From the NCBI GenBank assembly GCA_949130495.1, contig OX422215.1, positions 71,563,244 through 71,627,243 on the forward strand: a stretch of 64,000 nucleotides of DNA, in the 5' to 3' direction. Position numbers and translations under genes: made by a program. This DNA comes from Sambucus nigra (lineage: Eukaryota; Streptophyta; Magnoliopsida; Dipsacales; Adoxaceae). Positions 44,311 through 56,639 of this stretch are shown piece by piece. A model generated the notes under the pieces. It had not been told where the DNA came from. It did no database searches and saw nothing but the letters and a program-made list of their open reading frames with translations. Numbering within the stretch: the stretch's first letter is position 1; each line of letters opens with the position of its first letter.

Positions 44311-44540
44311 TCTACGAGGCACAAAAATAGTGACCAAATTAGAATCAAATGCTTACATATATTGTATTATACAAGTCTACAATGCTTACATAACACTCAC
44401 AGATTTTATTAGTTTATCCATTTTTCCATGAGGCCAGAAGTAAGTGACTACTAGCACATAAGCATTTGGTTCTAATTTAGTCTCACGTACTTAAACTACA
44501 ACTCAATGCATAAATAATATACAAGTTGATTTGGAGTTTG

Positions 44541-44692
44541 GTATTGACTTTAGCCCCTAAAGTTTTAATTTATTAGGCTTAAATAATTCTCAATGCGTCA
44601 TCTAAGATTCATACAAAGTGATGTGTGTACGACGCTTGGGGGTCATACCCTAAAAAATGGAACTTTCAGGGACTGAAATATCAGTATCAAAG
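44541..44692. mobile_element. Small MITE-like element
   Basis: Left TTGGTATTGACTTTAGCCCC and AAAGTTTT are the inverse of right GGAACTTTCAGGGACTG and AATATCAGTATCAA. About 150 bp, ends not fixed to the base. Confidence 0.5.
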
Positions 44693-45590
44693 AGTTATTG
44701 GGGCCAAATCCTAAAACAATCAACACAGAGTGTTTTGAAATACCGTTGTCCTTTTAACGGTCACTATAGCGTGGTCCCTTAAAGTGACACGTGGACGGTT
44801 GAAGATGAATAAATTTGTCAGTTTGTGGGGGAGCTCTAATTGCTGAAATAGTAAGTGTGTAAGAGTCTGATATAGTAATATGGGTTCTGAGTATTTTCAC
44901 ATGGGTGGCTAGGATAGGTTGTGACTGTGGTGCTGTAGGTCAATGTTGGTTAATAAATCCACTGCCAATTTTGACCATATTTGGGTCCTCTTCATCAGGT
45001 AAGGACCCTACCGCTGCAGTGCAATAGTAATTCATATTCACAAAAATAGGAATCATGAGTATTGAGTTGAGAAGTGGTCACCAAGTTGTTTTTAACACCA
45101 TTTTAGTAGGATTTTGGTATTTTAAAATACGGGCCCGAGGTCCGTATTTTATCTTGTGCAGGATATTATATAACTAAAATTTGGATGTTAGTTTAGGTGA
45201 CAATATATTTTATACAGTCTCACGGCACTCTCACCAATTTTTTCTTACTCGGACTAAGCAAATGGTCATGTAAAATGACCAACACGTTTGCATAATATGT
45301 AAAATTTTACCATTATACACAATTATCTAGAGCTTGTTTTTTGTAAATTTTGTTTTGCAAAATACAAATGTTCAAGCTCTTGTTGAGAATTTTTTAGCAC
45401 AAAATTGTGTAGTGCTGTGTCAAAATTTGACACGTGTTGTTGTGTTTGGTTATTTCATTCGTATTTTGTTGTTGTGTCTAATTGTGTGTAAAAAATATGA
45501 ATTGTGTTTGTCATGTTGTATCGTGTTTTATGTCTGTATCTTGATCATTATTGTCGTGTTGGGATGAAATACGATCTAAAAAGATGTCTT
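44693..45590. other. Unassigned sequence with one hairpin
   Basis: AAAATACGG (45,124-45,132) and CCGTATTTT (45,142-45,150) form a perfect 9-bp stem. Frames in this stretch are short and featureless. Confidence 0.4.
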
Positions 45591-45699
45591 GTCACGGATA
45601 CGTGAATAATTTGTAAGACTGGAATCCCCGGGTTTTAAATTGTAAGACCAAGTTGTCCCAATTAAAATAATAATTTCCTTTTTGTATAAAACTCAATGA

Positions 45700-47200
45700 A
45701 TGGTGATGCGGAAGCGTTGTAAAATAGGTGATGGTTCAACTTTCAAAAAGTAACAACAAGTTTTAATTTCTCAAAACAAATTAAAAACATAATTCAAGTC
45801 CTAGAATTTGCCTAAGTCATAATTAACAATTATCCAAAGTTAGGCGAAACCAAATTAATGCAAGTGACTAGAATTACACAATTTTACCCAATATTAAATT
45901 AAAGTCCAATTTTAATATAGTGTGAGAATTAAACCGAATTTTATCTTGAATTAAACCTAAAGCATGCGTTCTAAATTTTGTGCAAGATAAAAATAAACAA
46001 TGTCACACTACACCGCGATGTACGAGGAAAAACCCACTAACGGGAAAAAACCTCGGGACGACCCTAGCCTCAAATCCACTAAAAACGGTATTACAAAATA
46101 CAAGACAAGAGACTTACTTCCTAAACTCGAACCCTCTCAAGCCGTGATGCTTCTTCTTGTATCAACCTCCAATTAGCGGATAACCAACGGAACACCACCG
46201 TGGTCTCGGAATCCACCGATGGGACTTTATATGGTCACCGTCACCCAAGCATGGAGCCTTTCTCCGTGTGGGTAGAATCTCAACAAAAGTCTTCTTTGTG
46301 ATGGGGTGTAGAAGCAAACCCGAAAAGTCTCTTGAATTCGGTAGAGAAAACCGGTGCTAAAAACTCCAAGTAAGGATATGTATATATAGAACTTGGAATA
46401 AACAACAATAGGTGTAAACTAAGTGTTTAAAGATTTTTCTTTAAGTTGAAGAACACTCAAACATGAACATTTTCCTTTTTAAAATGATCTCTCAAACTCT
46501 CTCTAGGAGATGTATTAGTATGGAAAAGTTGTCTTGGAAAATGTGTTTCCCGCACATAATAATGTATGAAAAAAAGTTGGTTGAAAACCAAGTGGAGGAG
46601 TGGGGAAAAACTGCAAAAAACTGCCAAATAACTGTTCCCGCTGGAATCTCGTTCGAACGAACGTGATTCTCGTTCGAACGAGACTTCTAACGAGTGACCA
46701 GTCTGGGCTCGTTAGAAGTTCGTTAGATACCTCGTTAGAACGAACATTCGTTCGAACGACATATCGAACGACTGACCAGTTAGGGTCGTTGGCAAAACTC
46801 GTTCGAACGAACATGGTTCGAACGACAAAACTCGTTCGAACGAAATCTGGTTCGAACGAAAAAAACTCGTTCGAACGACATTTCTAACGAACGACCAGAA
46901 AGGTTGTAAAATTCGATTTTGGCCCAGAAACTTCTATATACTTATTTTTAAAGTTCTATTTGATTCTTTCTGAAAAATAAAATGCAGTTTTTATTACACC
47001 TAACACCCAATACAAATTGTTCCAAGCTCCTATATAAATATAATTACATTCATACCTTGGGCGCATGGAACCTTAGTTGATGACGTAGAAACGAGGCACG
47101 CAAACCGGCATTTTGATGAAGCTTTAAATTCTTTGCCGCTACGTCTTCAACATACACTTCATAGGCTTGAGAATATTACAATAAATACTATCCTATGAAT
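45700..47200. repeat. LTR-like repeat, probably from a copia element
   Basis: GGTGATGCGGAAGCG at about 45,702 and GTACGAGGAAAAACCCACTA with AACCTCGGGACGACC (46,020-46,065) resemble phrases found in LTRs of plant copia elements. A TATA-like GTATATATAG occurs at 46,379. It has no coding part, no visible second LTR and no fixed ends. Possibly a solo LTR. Confidence 0.35.
46645..46890. repeat. Cluster of GTTCGAACGA palindromes
   Basis: At least eight copies of the self-complementary core TTCGAACGA in 245 bp, with related CGTTAGAACG and TCTAACGAG words in between. Frames on both strands over it (46,515-46,887) are repeat-derived. Confidence 0.8.
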
Positions 47201-47727
47201 AAATGTTTTTATCCGGAATTGAGCCAAAACTATATATGGACTCAATTGGAAATTTGTGTCCTTACAAACGGATAAGGATATGTTTGATTGAGGTTTATAC
47301 GAAAAAAATATTACTAGTTTAACTCAACCCCACAAATTTATTGAGGTATACAAAATATAAAAATTTCAAAAGGTATTCAAATAATTTTTTTCTAAATTTG
47401 AGAGCGAGACCTCCCCCTCACTTAATTGGCTCCACCACAGACGGCTAAGTATGTTACATAGCCGCATGTTCACATCTTTTCATCACGTTAAACTAGGGGT
47501 AACTTGGTATCTAAGTTAACAAACAAGTTGAAACCAATACAATCTTTGATAAACCAAAGTTAGCTTACCACAGCCAAACCATGAAAAAAAACCTCATTTG
47601 AGAATCTTAAGAATTAATATGATTTAAAAAATCTCACTTCTAATAACTGGCTCACGGTAAAATCAATATGGATACTTATTCCATTATTTTTGTTCTTTTT
47701 CAATGGCCAACAATTTTAATTCAAGAA

Positions 47728-48168
47728 AATATGGGAAATTTATAAATTAAACTCTAAATTTAGGTGTCAATTTCAATTCAAAGGTTTACGTTGTTTCAAT
47801 TCAAACCCTGAAGTACAACTATTGTCAAGATGTTAATCTTTTCACTAATACCATTGGAGAGCATTATACAATGTATCCCAGTCACTATGCTTTTCAATAA
47901 TTGAGTTACATATTTAAGATTTAAATAACCATTAAAAACTAATTATAAACCTTCAATGTATCACAAGGATTGCGTAATTTGGTAGATTTTTCCACATCAA
48001 CTAAAACTTAGGATGTTGATTGAGATTTCCATTGGTGGATTCTAACAGCATTAGCTTAAAGTTTTTAACATTGAGACACTATTAGTACTCTAAGGCTCAA
48101 ACTGAAACAATTAAAACATCAGGGTTTGAACTGAAAATGACCCCAGATTTCAGTGTTTACTTTGTAAT
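47728..48168. mobile_element. MITE-like element with long imperfect inverted ends
   Basis: Left AAATTTATAAATTAAACTC, GTCAATTTCAATTCAAAGG and GTTTCAATTCAAACCC; right (inverted) GGGTTTGAACTGAAAATGAC and AGTGTTTACTTTGTAATT. About 440 bp and non-coding. The superfamily is unclear. Confidence 0.55.
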
Positions 48169-49918
48169 TACCCCACTGGAACTATTCAACTTATGTTCAA
48201 TTGAGCCTAGTTACCAGATTTCTGCTCTCACTTCTCCAAGTTTCTTGTTAAATCAGAATGCAACTAAAACTGACTCATCATAGTTACTACTGAATACAAA
48301 ATTTAGTGCATCTATGAGCTATTTAGCTATCATGTCCAGGAAGTACTTAGGAAAAGGATAGCTCATAGCTCCAAGTGTCCACACTGCATTCACTTTATAG
48401 CTATTTCAATGAGCCATATATATTACCTAGAAGCCACTTGTGGTAGGCTGTTGACGATGGGGACTTATCATGTAACATATTATGCTATATATTTTTAAAC
48501 ATAGTATCCATATATTATCTCGAAGCATAATATCAGTGTACCATCTGGAGAACATGTGTTAAGATGATATAATGATAGTTTGCTAATATTTTTGCCAAAT
48601 TATTTACTCTAGAGCATTGACATAATAATAACTAGCATGCAATCCTAATCCGCACACGTACGGGTGACACACATAAAACATTTATAATATATGCATATAT
48701 ACAATCAAATATACAATGAAGATTCATTTTAATAATTTATATTATATAAACATAATACATCTTTCATTAAAGATATTATTTTGTTTATTACTTTGTCCAT
48801 CATACAAAATTACATTTATTATTGATATTGAAATTATTTTACCTTTAATGTCACAAGTATAGATATTTTTTTATTAAAAAACCCTTATTCATATTGAACG
48901 TGAGTAATTATTTCTTCATATGAGTTATGTGCCTCTACAATTACATACATTCACCCTACTTTGAGTATATGATATGCACGTAAAAGATTACTATAAGCCT
49001 AAATTGATCCGAGCATGAATCTTATACATCAAGCAATGTTCATTGCAATCCTATTTTTTCATTCATCTGTGACGGTGATAGGTATCAAAGTTAGCATCTA
49101 GATATTATTTCTTAGAATACAAACATAATCAGCCAAATATTAAATAACTCTTAATTATTTACACCAGATTATTCTTACTCATAACAAAATAATAACAATC
49201 AAAGAAATAAAAATATACTCAACTATCTCTAGCATCATAAAAGACTCACAACTCCGCAAACCCAATTATCACTCTTTAATACATAATTTTTTAAGCCTCC
49301 CTGAATGTATCCAAACCATTCACATAATAGTATTATAGAGAAAATGAACAGATCCTTCCAATTACATAAGACGTATGACATCAGTAAAATAAACATAAAA
49401 AATGATCGCAGAAAGCTAGAGAGAGAGAGATTCAAAACCACTAATTCACTTATTTTTCTGTGAGTATCATCCTTCTCCTTGTCTAACAATTGTTATGTGG
49501 ATGATGATAATATTAAGAAACAAAGAGGGCAATTCGTTTATTTTCAATTTCAAGTTGCATGTATAAAAGAGAATATATTTACTTGAGAAAACAAATAATC
49601 TAGTTAAATATGTAGAAAATTGACGACCTTTCAAATGATAGAATATGGGAGACCGAAGAAGAGATAACATCCAACTCACCCTTTATAGTAATTAGAGGTC
49701 CACATGGAGTACCTAGATTTCTTTAAAAATTAAATGCCAAGCTTCAAGTTTATAGTTATAATATAGAAAATATAGATTTAATATAAATATAGATACCTAC
49801 GTATAGACACCTTAATACCTTAATACACATTAGTATAAGTATATATTAGTGTATTGAAAACAAATTCTACATTATTTTTAATAATAAAAAATTATTAAAT
49901 ATTTTTTATAAAATAAAA

Positions 49919-49920
<2 letters not shown>
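48169..49920. other. Unassigned AT-rich sequence
   Basis: No genes or repeat ends recognised. A GA-rich tract at 49,420-49,431 is too short to matter. Confidence 0.4.

Positions 49921-49962
<42 letters not shown>
49921..49962. repeat. (TA)n microsatellite
   Basis: Uninterrupted TA over about 40 bp, at the start of a very AT-rich block. Confidence 0.95.
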
Positions 49963-50945
49963 CGGTTAACATGGTTGTAATATATATATTTATAACGAAA
50001 TGAGTAAAAAAAATTTAATAACGTGGTTTTCAAATAACGTTATTGATAATGTTTAAAACAATAAAAATCAGTAAAAACATTTTTTAACTTTTTTGTATAA
50101 ATATATATAAAAACTGCTTTTATAAATATATGTAAAATTAGTAGAAACAATAAATACAGTTATAACTATTTAAAAAAAACTTTTTCACTATTAAAAAAAT
50201 AATTAACGGTAAAAACCGTTTTTAATATATTTAACTGTTAAAAAGTTTTTTTATAGTTACAAAATTAAACAAATTAAAAATAGTTTATAAAATATTTATA
50301 AACACTTTATGAAAAACATAATAAAAACGGTTTTTAGTGTTAAATACTTAACGGTAAACAGTAAAAATACTTTATAAAATATTTAGACACTTTTTATAAA
50401 CAGCTTAAAAAACAATAAAAAAAACTTTTTAACTGTTTAAAGAACTGTAAAACTGTTTTTCTACTGGTTTTTATAAAAAAATTACATAAAAATATTTTAT
50501 AGAACTTTTTAACATTTATTTTACTGTCTTTTTTTTATAAAAAATAGTTAAAAATAGTTTATATATTTATATATATTTATAAGGACACTAATAACAGTTA
50601 ACTATTTTGTTATATATTTAAAAAAATAACTGTTTTTACTATTTTTTAACGGTTTATATATATATTTATAAAATTAATTTTTATATATATTTATAAAAGA
50701 TAGTAAATAAAAAACATTATTTTTTACCTTTTTTACTGTTATTTAAAAGTAAAAAATAATAAAAAAGACACATGTCAAAACAATAAAAACGTTATTTACA
50801 AAAACATTTTTTATAAATATATATAAAAACTGTTTTTATATTATTTTTTTATAAATATATGTAAAACCTTTTTCATTTTATAAAACTCTTTGATTGAAAA
50901 AAATCATTTAGTTAAAAATAATTATTATAAAAAACAATTAAAAAT
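49963..50945. repeat. Very AT-rich block with recurring short words
   Basis: Nearly 1 kb with few G or C. Words such as TAACGGT, AAAACTGTTTTT, TATAAATATATAT and TTTATAAAAA recur in both orientations without fixed spacing. No coding potential. Could be a decayed microsatellite region or a matrix-attachment-like sequence. Confidence 0.6.
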
Positions 50946-52372
50946 AAAATAGGTAAGTGCACTTATATTTGACCTTGTAAATAATTAAGGAAAAAGACAT
51001 TACATGAAATTTTATATCACACTTGACATCACAACATTCACTTTGTTCATTTAACCCTCATCAAACGACATAAATGAATCTAAATGGTTAAAATTAAATA
51101 ATTACCTTTATACTCTCATGGGCATGAGAAACTTTGTAAAAATGAGAAGTAACTTCCCTCAACCACAATCCTGAGGAACAATCAATACAATTGTGAATTA
51201 GGCAAATGAGGATTTTTTTTTTTTTGATAAAATGTACTCGATAATAAAAGGCTTTAAATGTCCATCTTTTGGCCCCGAAAAGTAGTCAAATAAAAGGGTT
51301 GTTAGTATTCATTGTTGTGCAAATGAGGAATGACTTGAAATATTAGGAAAGTAGGTAAATAAATTCCATACGTCCAAATGTTTTTGCAGAATCTTGGTCC
51401 GCTTACTTACTTACGTCCAACCATTCCCATTCTTGCAACAATAACATAATAGCTTTTGTCGAACCCTTGATATTCATAGAACCCTTTCCCATTTCCTTTA
51501 ATTACCACCTCTTTATTTAAAAACGTTTCGAGGGGAACTACTTAGAGTTTTGGGGGGATTTTTATATATTGAAAAATTAAATTGAAAAAATCAATGGAAC
51601 TAGTGTGTTTATTAAATGTCATTAACCTCTAATACTATCGTATTAGAGGGATAATATAAATGTGGCAAACTATGCTAATAATAATGTAGGAATTTGAATG
51701 CCATGGGACAATGCATTTGATGGGCTAAATCGTCAAATTGCTCTAGAGATGGTCTAATATAACAAATTAATGGATTTGAGTTAAGATTTTATGAGAAATG
51801 CAATAATGAAAGTTGGCTTTTAGTTTTCGGTGAAAACGGTATTCATGACCACATATAAATAGATATGTTAAATCGAGGGCGGAGCTATGTGGGGGTGGGG
51901 GGCAAGGGTCGCCGACAACACTCGTGAGTTTTCATATTTTTTTTAATGTAAGATGTTGTTTAGTTATTTTTAAAGGTGTATATCTGTGATGAAAGTGTTA
52001 TATTTATATCCGTGACAAAATTAATCATAAGAGTACAAGTGCTTATGAAATTAGAAAATGTCAAAAGGATCCCATCCTACCACATTTTTTTCAAAATAAA
52101 AACTCCAAAAATATCTCTCAAATCGATCCACTTTATCAAAAGATTTCCCAAATAGATCCAAATAATATTGATCGGTTTGAAAAATCTTAAATTATTACAA
52201 GTGGTCCTCTCTAGAGGCGCCGAAAGAAAAATGTGTAAGATTATTCAATCTAATCCAATTTGTGGATTGATTTGCAAAATCTTTTGGAGGTGAATTTTTT
52301 TGTTTATAAAACATGCTTTAAAGCATCCAGCCCTTAAAATCCATCTCTCCCCTTTTGTTCCAGGTCATCCCT
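50946..52372. other. Spacer with a hairpin and a hAT-like end
   Basis: CCTCTAATAC-TATC-GTATTAGAGG at 51,626-51,649 is a perfect 10-bp hairpin. GAGGGCGGAGCTATGTGGG at about 51,878 resembles a hAT MITE end (CAGGGGCGGAGC-type), but its partner was not found. Nothing else recognised. Confidence 0.45.
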
Positions 52373-52401
52373 CCCCCCTCTCACTTCCGGTGAGAGGGGG
52401 G
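52373..52401. repeat. Perfect 12-bp inverted repeat at the insertion site
   Basis: CCCCCCTCTCAC, a 5-nt loop, then GTGAGAGGGGGG. The last five bases are also the left target duplication of the Tat-type element that follows. Confidence 0.85.
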
Positions 52402-52968
52402 TGTTGATACCAAATTTAATCTGCTGACGTGGACCAATCATACGAAGACACCCGGCTATCTACATGGCAACAACAGACCTCTCCGAGGAACTCACAGGCT
52501 CCGAGGAACATACCTCTCCGAGGAACTCATAGGCTCCGAGGAACATACCTCTCCGAGGAATTCTTGAATACCAGGAAGATCAACATACCCGAGTTACTCA
52601 GACGGTCCGAGCTGCATCTCGGCCACAGCATTGATTGCCAGATAACGAACAGTCCAACTGGTTCATTAAATGATTATCCTTGACGCACAAGTCTAAGGGC
52701 ATTAAATGTATTACCCTTTCATATGTATATCATTTAATGTATCGACCCTTTCATGTACAGCCTCAAGGCTATAAATACCTTGTATCATCCTCATTCAAGG
52801 GGACCGGAATTTCTTGAGAGAACTTGTAATCAAGAATTCCACAAACACTCAGCAATAACATAACAGTGGATGTAGGCTTTATTCCTAGCCGAACCACTTT
52901 AAAAATCTTTATCTTATTTATTTATCTGTGATCGAATAATTAGAGCAATCTAGTTTTTTGCATCAACA
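52402..52968 (+). repeat. 5' LTR of the young Tat-type element (567 bp)
   Basis: TG...CA ends and a TATA box, TATAAATA, at 52,770-52,777. The U3 contains repeated CTCCGAGGAAC words. By eye it is identical to 59,357-59,940 except that the other LTR has one more copy of a 17-bp GAACATACCTCTCCGAG unit. Confidence 0.95.
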
Positions 52969-52971
52969 GAT

Positions 52972-52989
52972 TGGCGCCGTCTGTGGGAA
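52972..52989 (+). other. Primer-binding site of the young Tat-type element
   Basis: TGGCGCCGTCTGTGGGAA three bases after the LTR, a sequence often found at this position in plant gypsy elements. Confidence 0.8.
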
Positions 52990-55030
52990 CGTGTTACAAG
53001 CGTTGTTCTCCACCAAAAGCTAAGTTTTTATTTTCTATACGTATAATCAATTATACATACATCTTTTGATTCAATCATGATTTTTATGTTTATATACATG
53101 AATTAATCATCCATTTGTTATCTGCAAAATGTTGCATATCATGATTTTTTAAATCATAACTGTTAGATTAATTCTTATTTAGAAATCTGAAAAATAGTAG
53201 ATTTCATAAATCATAATTCTTTTCTTGATTCTCAAGTTTTAATTTTATATCATGAAATAAATATGTTAAATGATTACATATGCCAATATTTACGACGGTG
53301 ATAAAATTTGATCATTTTCATTGTTGATTTTGAAATAAATTTGGTAAGATCTTTGAGGTCTATTCAAATTCCTATCATATTTTTAATAAAAGAATGGGAA
53401 AAGGTTAAAGACAATGAAAAGTCTTCTCATGGAAATCATGACCCATATATATTCTCTCTCTCTTCAAGTTTGAGTCTCTTTGCATTCACAAGTTTGAGAC
53501 TCTTTGCATTCATTTTTATGAATTATATATTTAATTTGGTTCAGCTTCCATTTATGTCAATAAAGTCTCATTGATTGATTTTTGATATAAATTTGATAAT
53601 AATTTTGATCATTCGGCATATTTTTATCTCTCCAAATGGGGAATAGGAAGGGATCAATATAAAAAATAATTTTCTCTCACCTGAAAAATCATTACCCACC
53701 TCTTGTAAAAGAGTCTGGGCACAAATTTGATATGTTGGCCCCTCGTTGATCACATCACAAAGTTTCTTTGTCGAAATCACACGATCTAGTTGGTTATATA
53801 TTTATTCATTTAATTAACATTCTTAAGGCTTAAATTTTACATTGAATGTTATTTTTTGATCTAAAGATTCGAGATATTCTGGTCATCCAACCATATATTC
53901 TATAATTTGAGATATCCTTAAGTGTTGGTCGGCAACATCCATGTTGTTTGTCGGCAGCAGTAAAATCTTGGGGTATTAAAAAATGCTAAGCACCCCTGAT
54001 ATTTCTTTAAACACGAGTTCGGCTTGGGGACAAGCAGGGGGCTTAAGTCTTTTTAACTTATGATCACCCCAATAATATTTTTAAACAGCAACTAATACAT
54101 GATTGGTTGTTGGAGATTAAATAAATTTAAAAAAAGCTTTACGTCTTATTTATGATGCATATTTGATAATAATTTGTCCATCTCACACACATTTGGCATA
54201 AAACATATTATTTCATATTTTGAAATTTTTATGCTGATACATATCATATATTGATTGGATGAGTAAATTATTCTCATGATTAATCAATTCAGCCTACACA
54301 TATGGTAGAGCAAATTATTAATTTTTACAGGCACAAGATTCAATGCCGACGAATGCTGAAGCACAAATTATTCTATATCCGTACGGATTCATATTTTATA
54401 TTTATCTCAGCATGGAGCTCGAAAAATTTCTTCTCTCTATATATATTCGGCTCCGAGGAAAAGCTACAACAGTTATTATATTTCACCCCCAACGGATAGT
54501 TGGTCCGGGTAATTCTTATTTATATTCGGGCCCAGATATCTGCTCCAGCACAAATGATTCTATATATCCATTGGGATTCATATTCTATATTCATCTCAAC
54601 ATGGAGCACGGAGAGATACTTATTATCATATTCAGCTCTGAGGAGAACTGTAACATTTATTATATTTCACCCCCAACGAATAGTTGGTCGGGGTGATTCT
54701 TATTTATATGCAGGCCCAGCAAAATTCTCGGCCATATTCTTATATTCTGGAAAATATTATTCTTATTCGGCATTCTGCAATTATGCCTCGACAGGATACT
54801 TATTCAGCTTTAAGGAGAATTACAACATTCGTTCGGATAATTCTTATTTATATTCAGGCCTGACAACATTCTCGGCCATATTATTATGTTCTGAAAGATC
54901 TTATTCTTGTTCGGCATTATATGATTCTACCTCGACTGATCGGCGAGGCATTTTATTATTTTTAATTATTCTTTATATCTATTTGGATGCATATTCTATT
55001 CTCATTTCAGCATGGAGCTCGACAAATATT
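52990..55030 (+). other. Leader of the young Tat-type element
   Basis: AT-rich, with no gag similarity. Recurrent TTATTTATATTCGG- and CAGCATGGAGCTCG-like phrases from about 54,400 suggest older tandem units. The frame 54,500-55,552 is low in complexity and is not taken as a gene. Confidence 0.5.
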
Positions 55031-55520
55031 TATTATATCTTATTCAGCTCCAAGGATGTCTCCAACATTTATTATATCTTATTCAGCTCCAAGGATGTCT
55101 CCAACATTTATTGTATCTTATTCAGCTCCAAGGATGTCTCCAGCATTTATTATATCTTATTCCCAACAATCTGTTGGTCATCACCAAGGAGGTATCCTGC
55201 ATTTATCTTATTCCCAACAATCTGTTGGAGGTATCCTGCATTTATATTATTCCCAACGAATCTGTTGGTTAGCGCCGAGGAGGTCTTCAGCATTTATATT
55301 ATCTTATTCCCAACGAATCTGTTGGTCATCGCCGAGGAGGTATCCTGCATTTATTATATCTTATTCCCAACAATCTGTTGGTCAGCGCCGAGGAGGTCTC
55401 TAGCATTTGTATTATCTTATTCCCAACAAATCTGTTGGTCAGCGCCGAGGAGGTCTCCAGTATTTATATTATCTTATTCCCAACAATCTGTTGGTCAGCT
55501 CCGAGGAAGTCTTCATCATT
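55030..55520 (+). repeat. Two adjoining tandem arrays (39 bp and about 57 bp)
   Basis: CAGCTCCAAGGATGTCTCC recurs at 55,045, 55,084 and 55,123 (39-bp period). Then TCCCAACAATCTGTTGG-type units recur at 55,161, 55,212, 55,251, 55,308, 55,364, 55,421 and 55,478 (mostly 56-57 bp). Confidence 0.9.
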
Positions 55521-55545
55521 TATTATCAATTACCACCAACTCTGA

Positions 55546-55745
55546 TCGGTAGATAAAATCCAACTCCGGTTGGTAGATAAAATCCAACTCCGGTTGGTAG
55601 ATAAAATCCAACTTCGGTTGGTAGAAAAAATCCAACTCCGGTTGGTAGACAAAATCCAACTCCGGTTGGTAAATAAAATCCAACTTCGGTTGGTAGAAAA
55701 AATCCAACTCCGGTTGGTAGATAAAATCCAACTCCGGTTGGTATT
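55546..55745 (+). repeat. 24-bp tandem array (about 8 copies)
   Basis: Unit GGTAGATAAAATCCAACTCC plus GGTT, with minor variants (CTTCGG, GAAAAAA, GACAAAA). Because 24 is a multiple of three, frames stay open on both strands (repeating QPELDF or LVDKIQLR); these are not genes. Confidence 0.95.
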
Positions 55746-55872
55746 GGTCGATAAATCTCATTCAAAGTTCACATTCCACAATTGGGGGCTTATATTACAG
55801 ATATATTTGTTCATTTGGTGGCACATTCTTATATCATCATGCAGTCGAGCATCAAATTCAACCCCGACTAAT

Positions 55873-56048
55873 CAGGAGGTATATTGAAGTTCAAGAGGAA
55901 TATTGAAGTTCAGGAGATATATTGAAGTTCAGGAGGAATATTGAAGTTCAGGAGGTATATTGAAGTTCAGGAGGAATATTGAAGTTCAGGAGATATATTG
56001 AAGTTCAGGAGGAATATTGAAGTTCAGGAGGTATATTGAAATTCAAGA
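55873..56048 (+). repeat. 18-bp tandem array (about 10 copies)
   Basis: Unit TATTGAAGTTCAGGAGGA with alternating GGAGGAA, GGAGATA and GGAGGTA endings, running directly into the RNase H relic. Confidence 0.95.
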
Positions 56049-56103
56049 GGTGTATTCAGAAGTATCACGACATGATAAAAGAAAGCGACAAGTATTCCCC
56101 CGA

Positions 56104-56581
56104 GGAACTCTGTCAGACCAGAAATTTGAAGACGAGGTACCTACATGGAGATTATATGTAGATGGATCATCTTGCACAGCTGGTTGTGGAGCAGGGATTG
56201 TTTTAAACACCCCAGATGATATTGACATGGAGTATGCCTTGAGATTCCAATTCAAAGCTTCCAATAATGAGGCTGAGTATGATGCTATGATAGCAGGTTT
56301 TCATTTGGCGAAAGTCATGGAGGCACGGCAAGTAATTGTTTTCAGTGATTCTCAATTAATTGAATCAAATGATGGGAATATATGCAGTGAATGGAGAGTC
56401 GATGGTCAAGTACCATGCAAAGGTGATGGAGTTATTGACAGAATTTGATGCTATTCAATTGATGAGGACACCGAGGATGGAGAATGCTAGAGCAGACGCA
56501 TTGGCCCGATTAGCATCAGCTACTTGTACCGAGCTGCGAAGAACGATACCAATTGAAGTATTAGAAAGTCGGAGCATATAT
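56104..56581 (+). pseudogene. RNase H relic of the young Tat-type element
   Basis: TWRLYVDGSSCTAGCGAGIV (Asp), SNNEAEYDAMIAG (Glu) and VIVFSDSQLI (Asp) in one frame, then NGESMVKYHAKVMELLTEF and RTPRMENARADALARLAS in another; the shift lies near 56,362. This is the additional-RNase H type of the Tat lineage, like that at 865-1,359. Apart from the frameshift the catalytic residues are kept. Confidence 0.85.
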
Positions 56582-56639
56582 TGAGGAGGAACAATTACCG
56601 GAGGATAATCTCGCTGCCTAGAAATGGAAGTTTAAAGCT

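Noticed and set aside
45334..45567. 77-codon hydrophobic, Cys/Val-rich plus-strand frame
   Set aside because: Low-complexity T/G-rich DNA naturally translates as hydrophobic residues; no support for a membrane protein gene.
54500..55552. 350-codon plus-strand frame
   Set aside because: It lies in the leader and tandem arrays of the non-autonomous Tat-type element, is low in complexity, resembles no gag and overlaps two other open frames created by the repeats.
55546..55745. CRISPR-like regular repeat
   Set aside because: Units are directly adjacent with no unique spacers, in a plant retrotransposon; an ordinary tandem array.
55516..55887. Frames encoding repeating QPELDF or LVDKIQLR units
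   Set aside because: Products of the 24-bp array; open on both strands.
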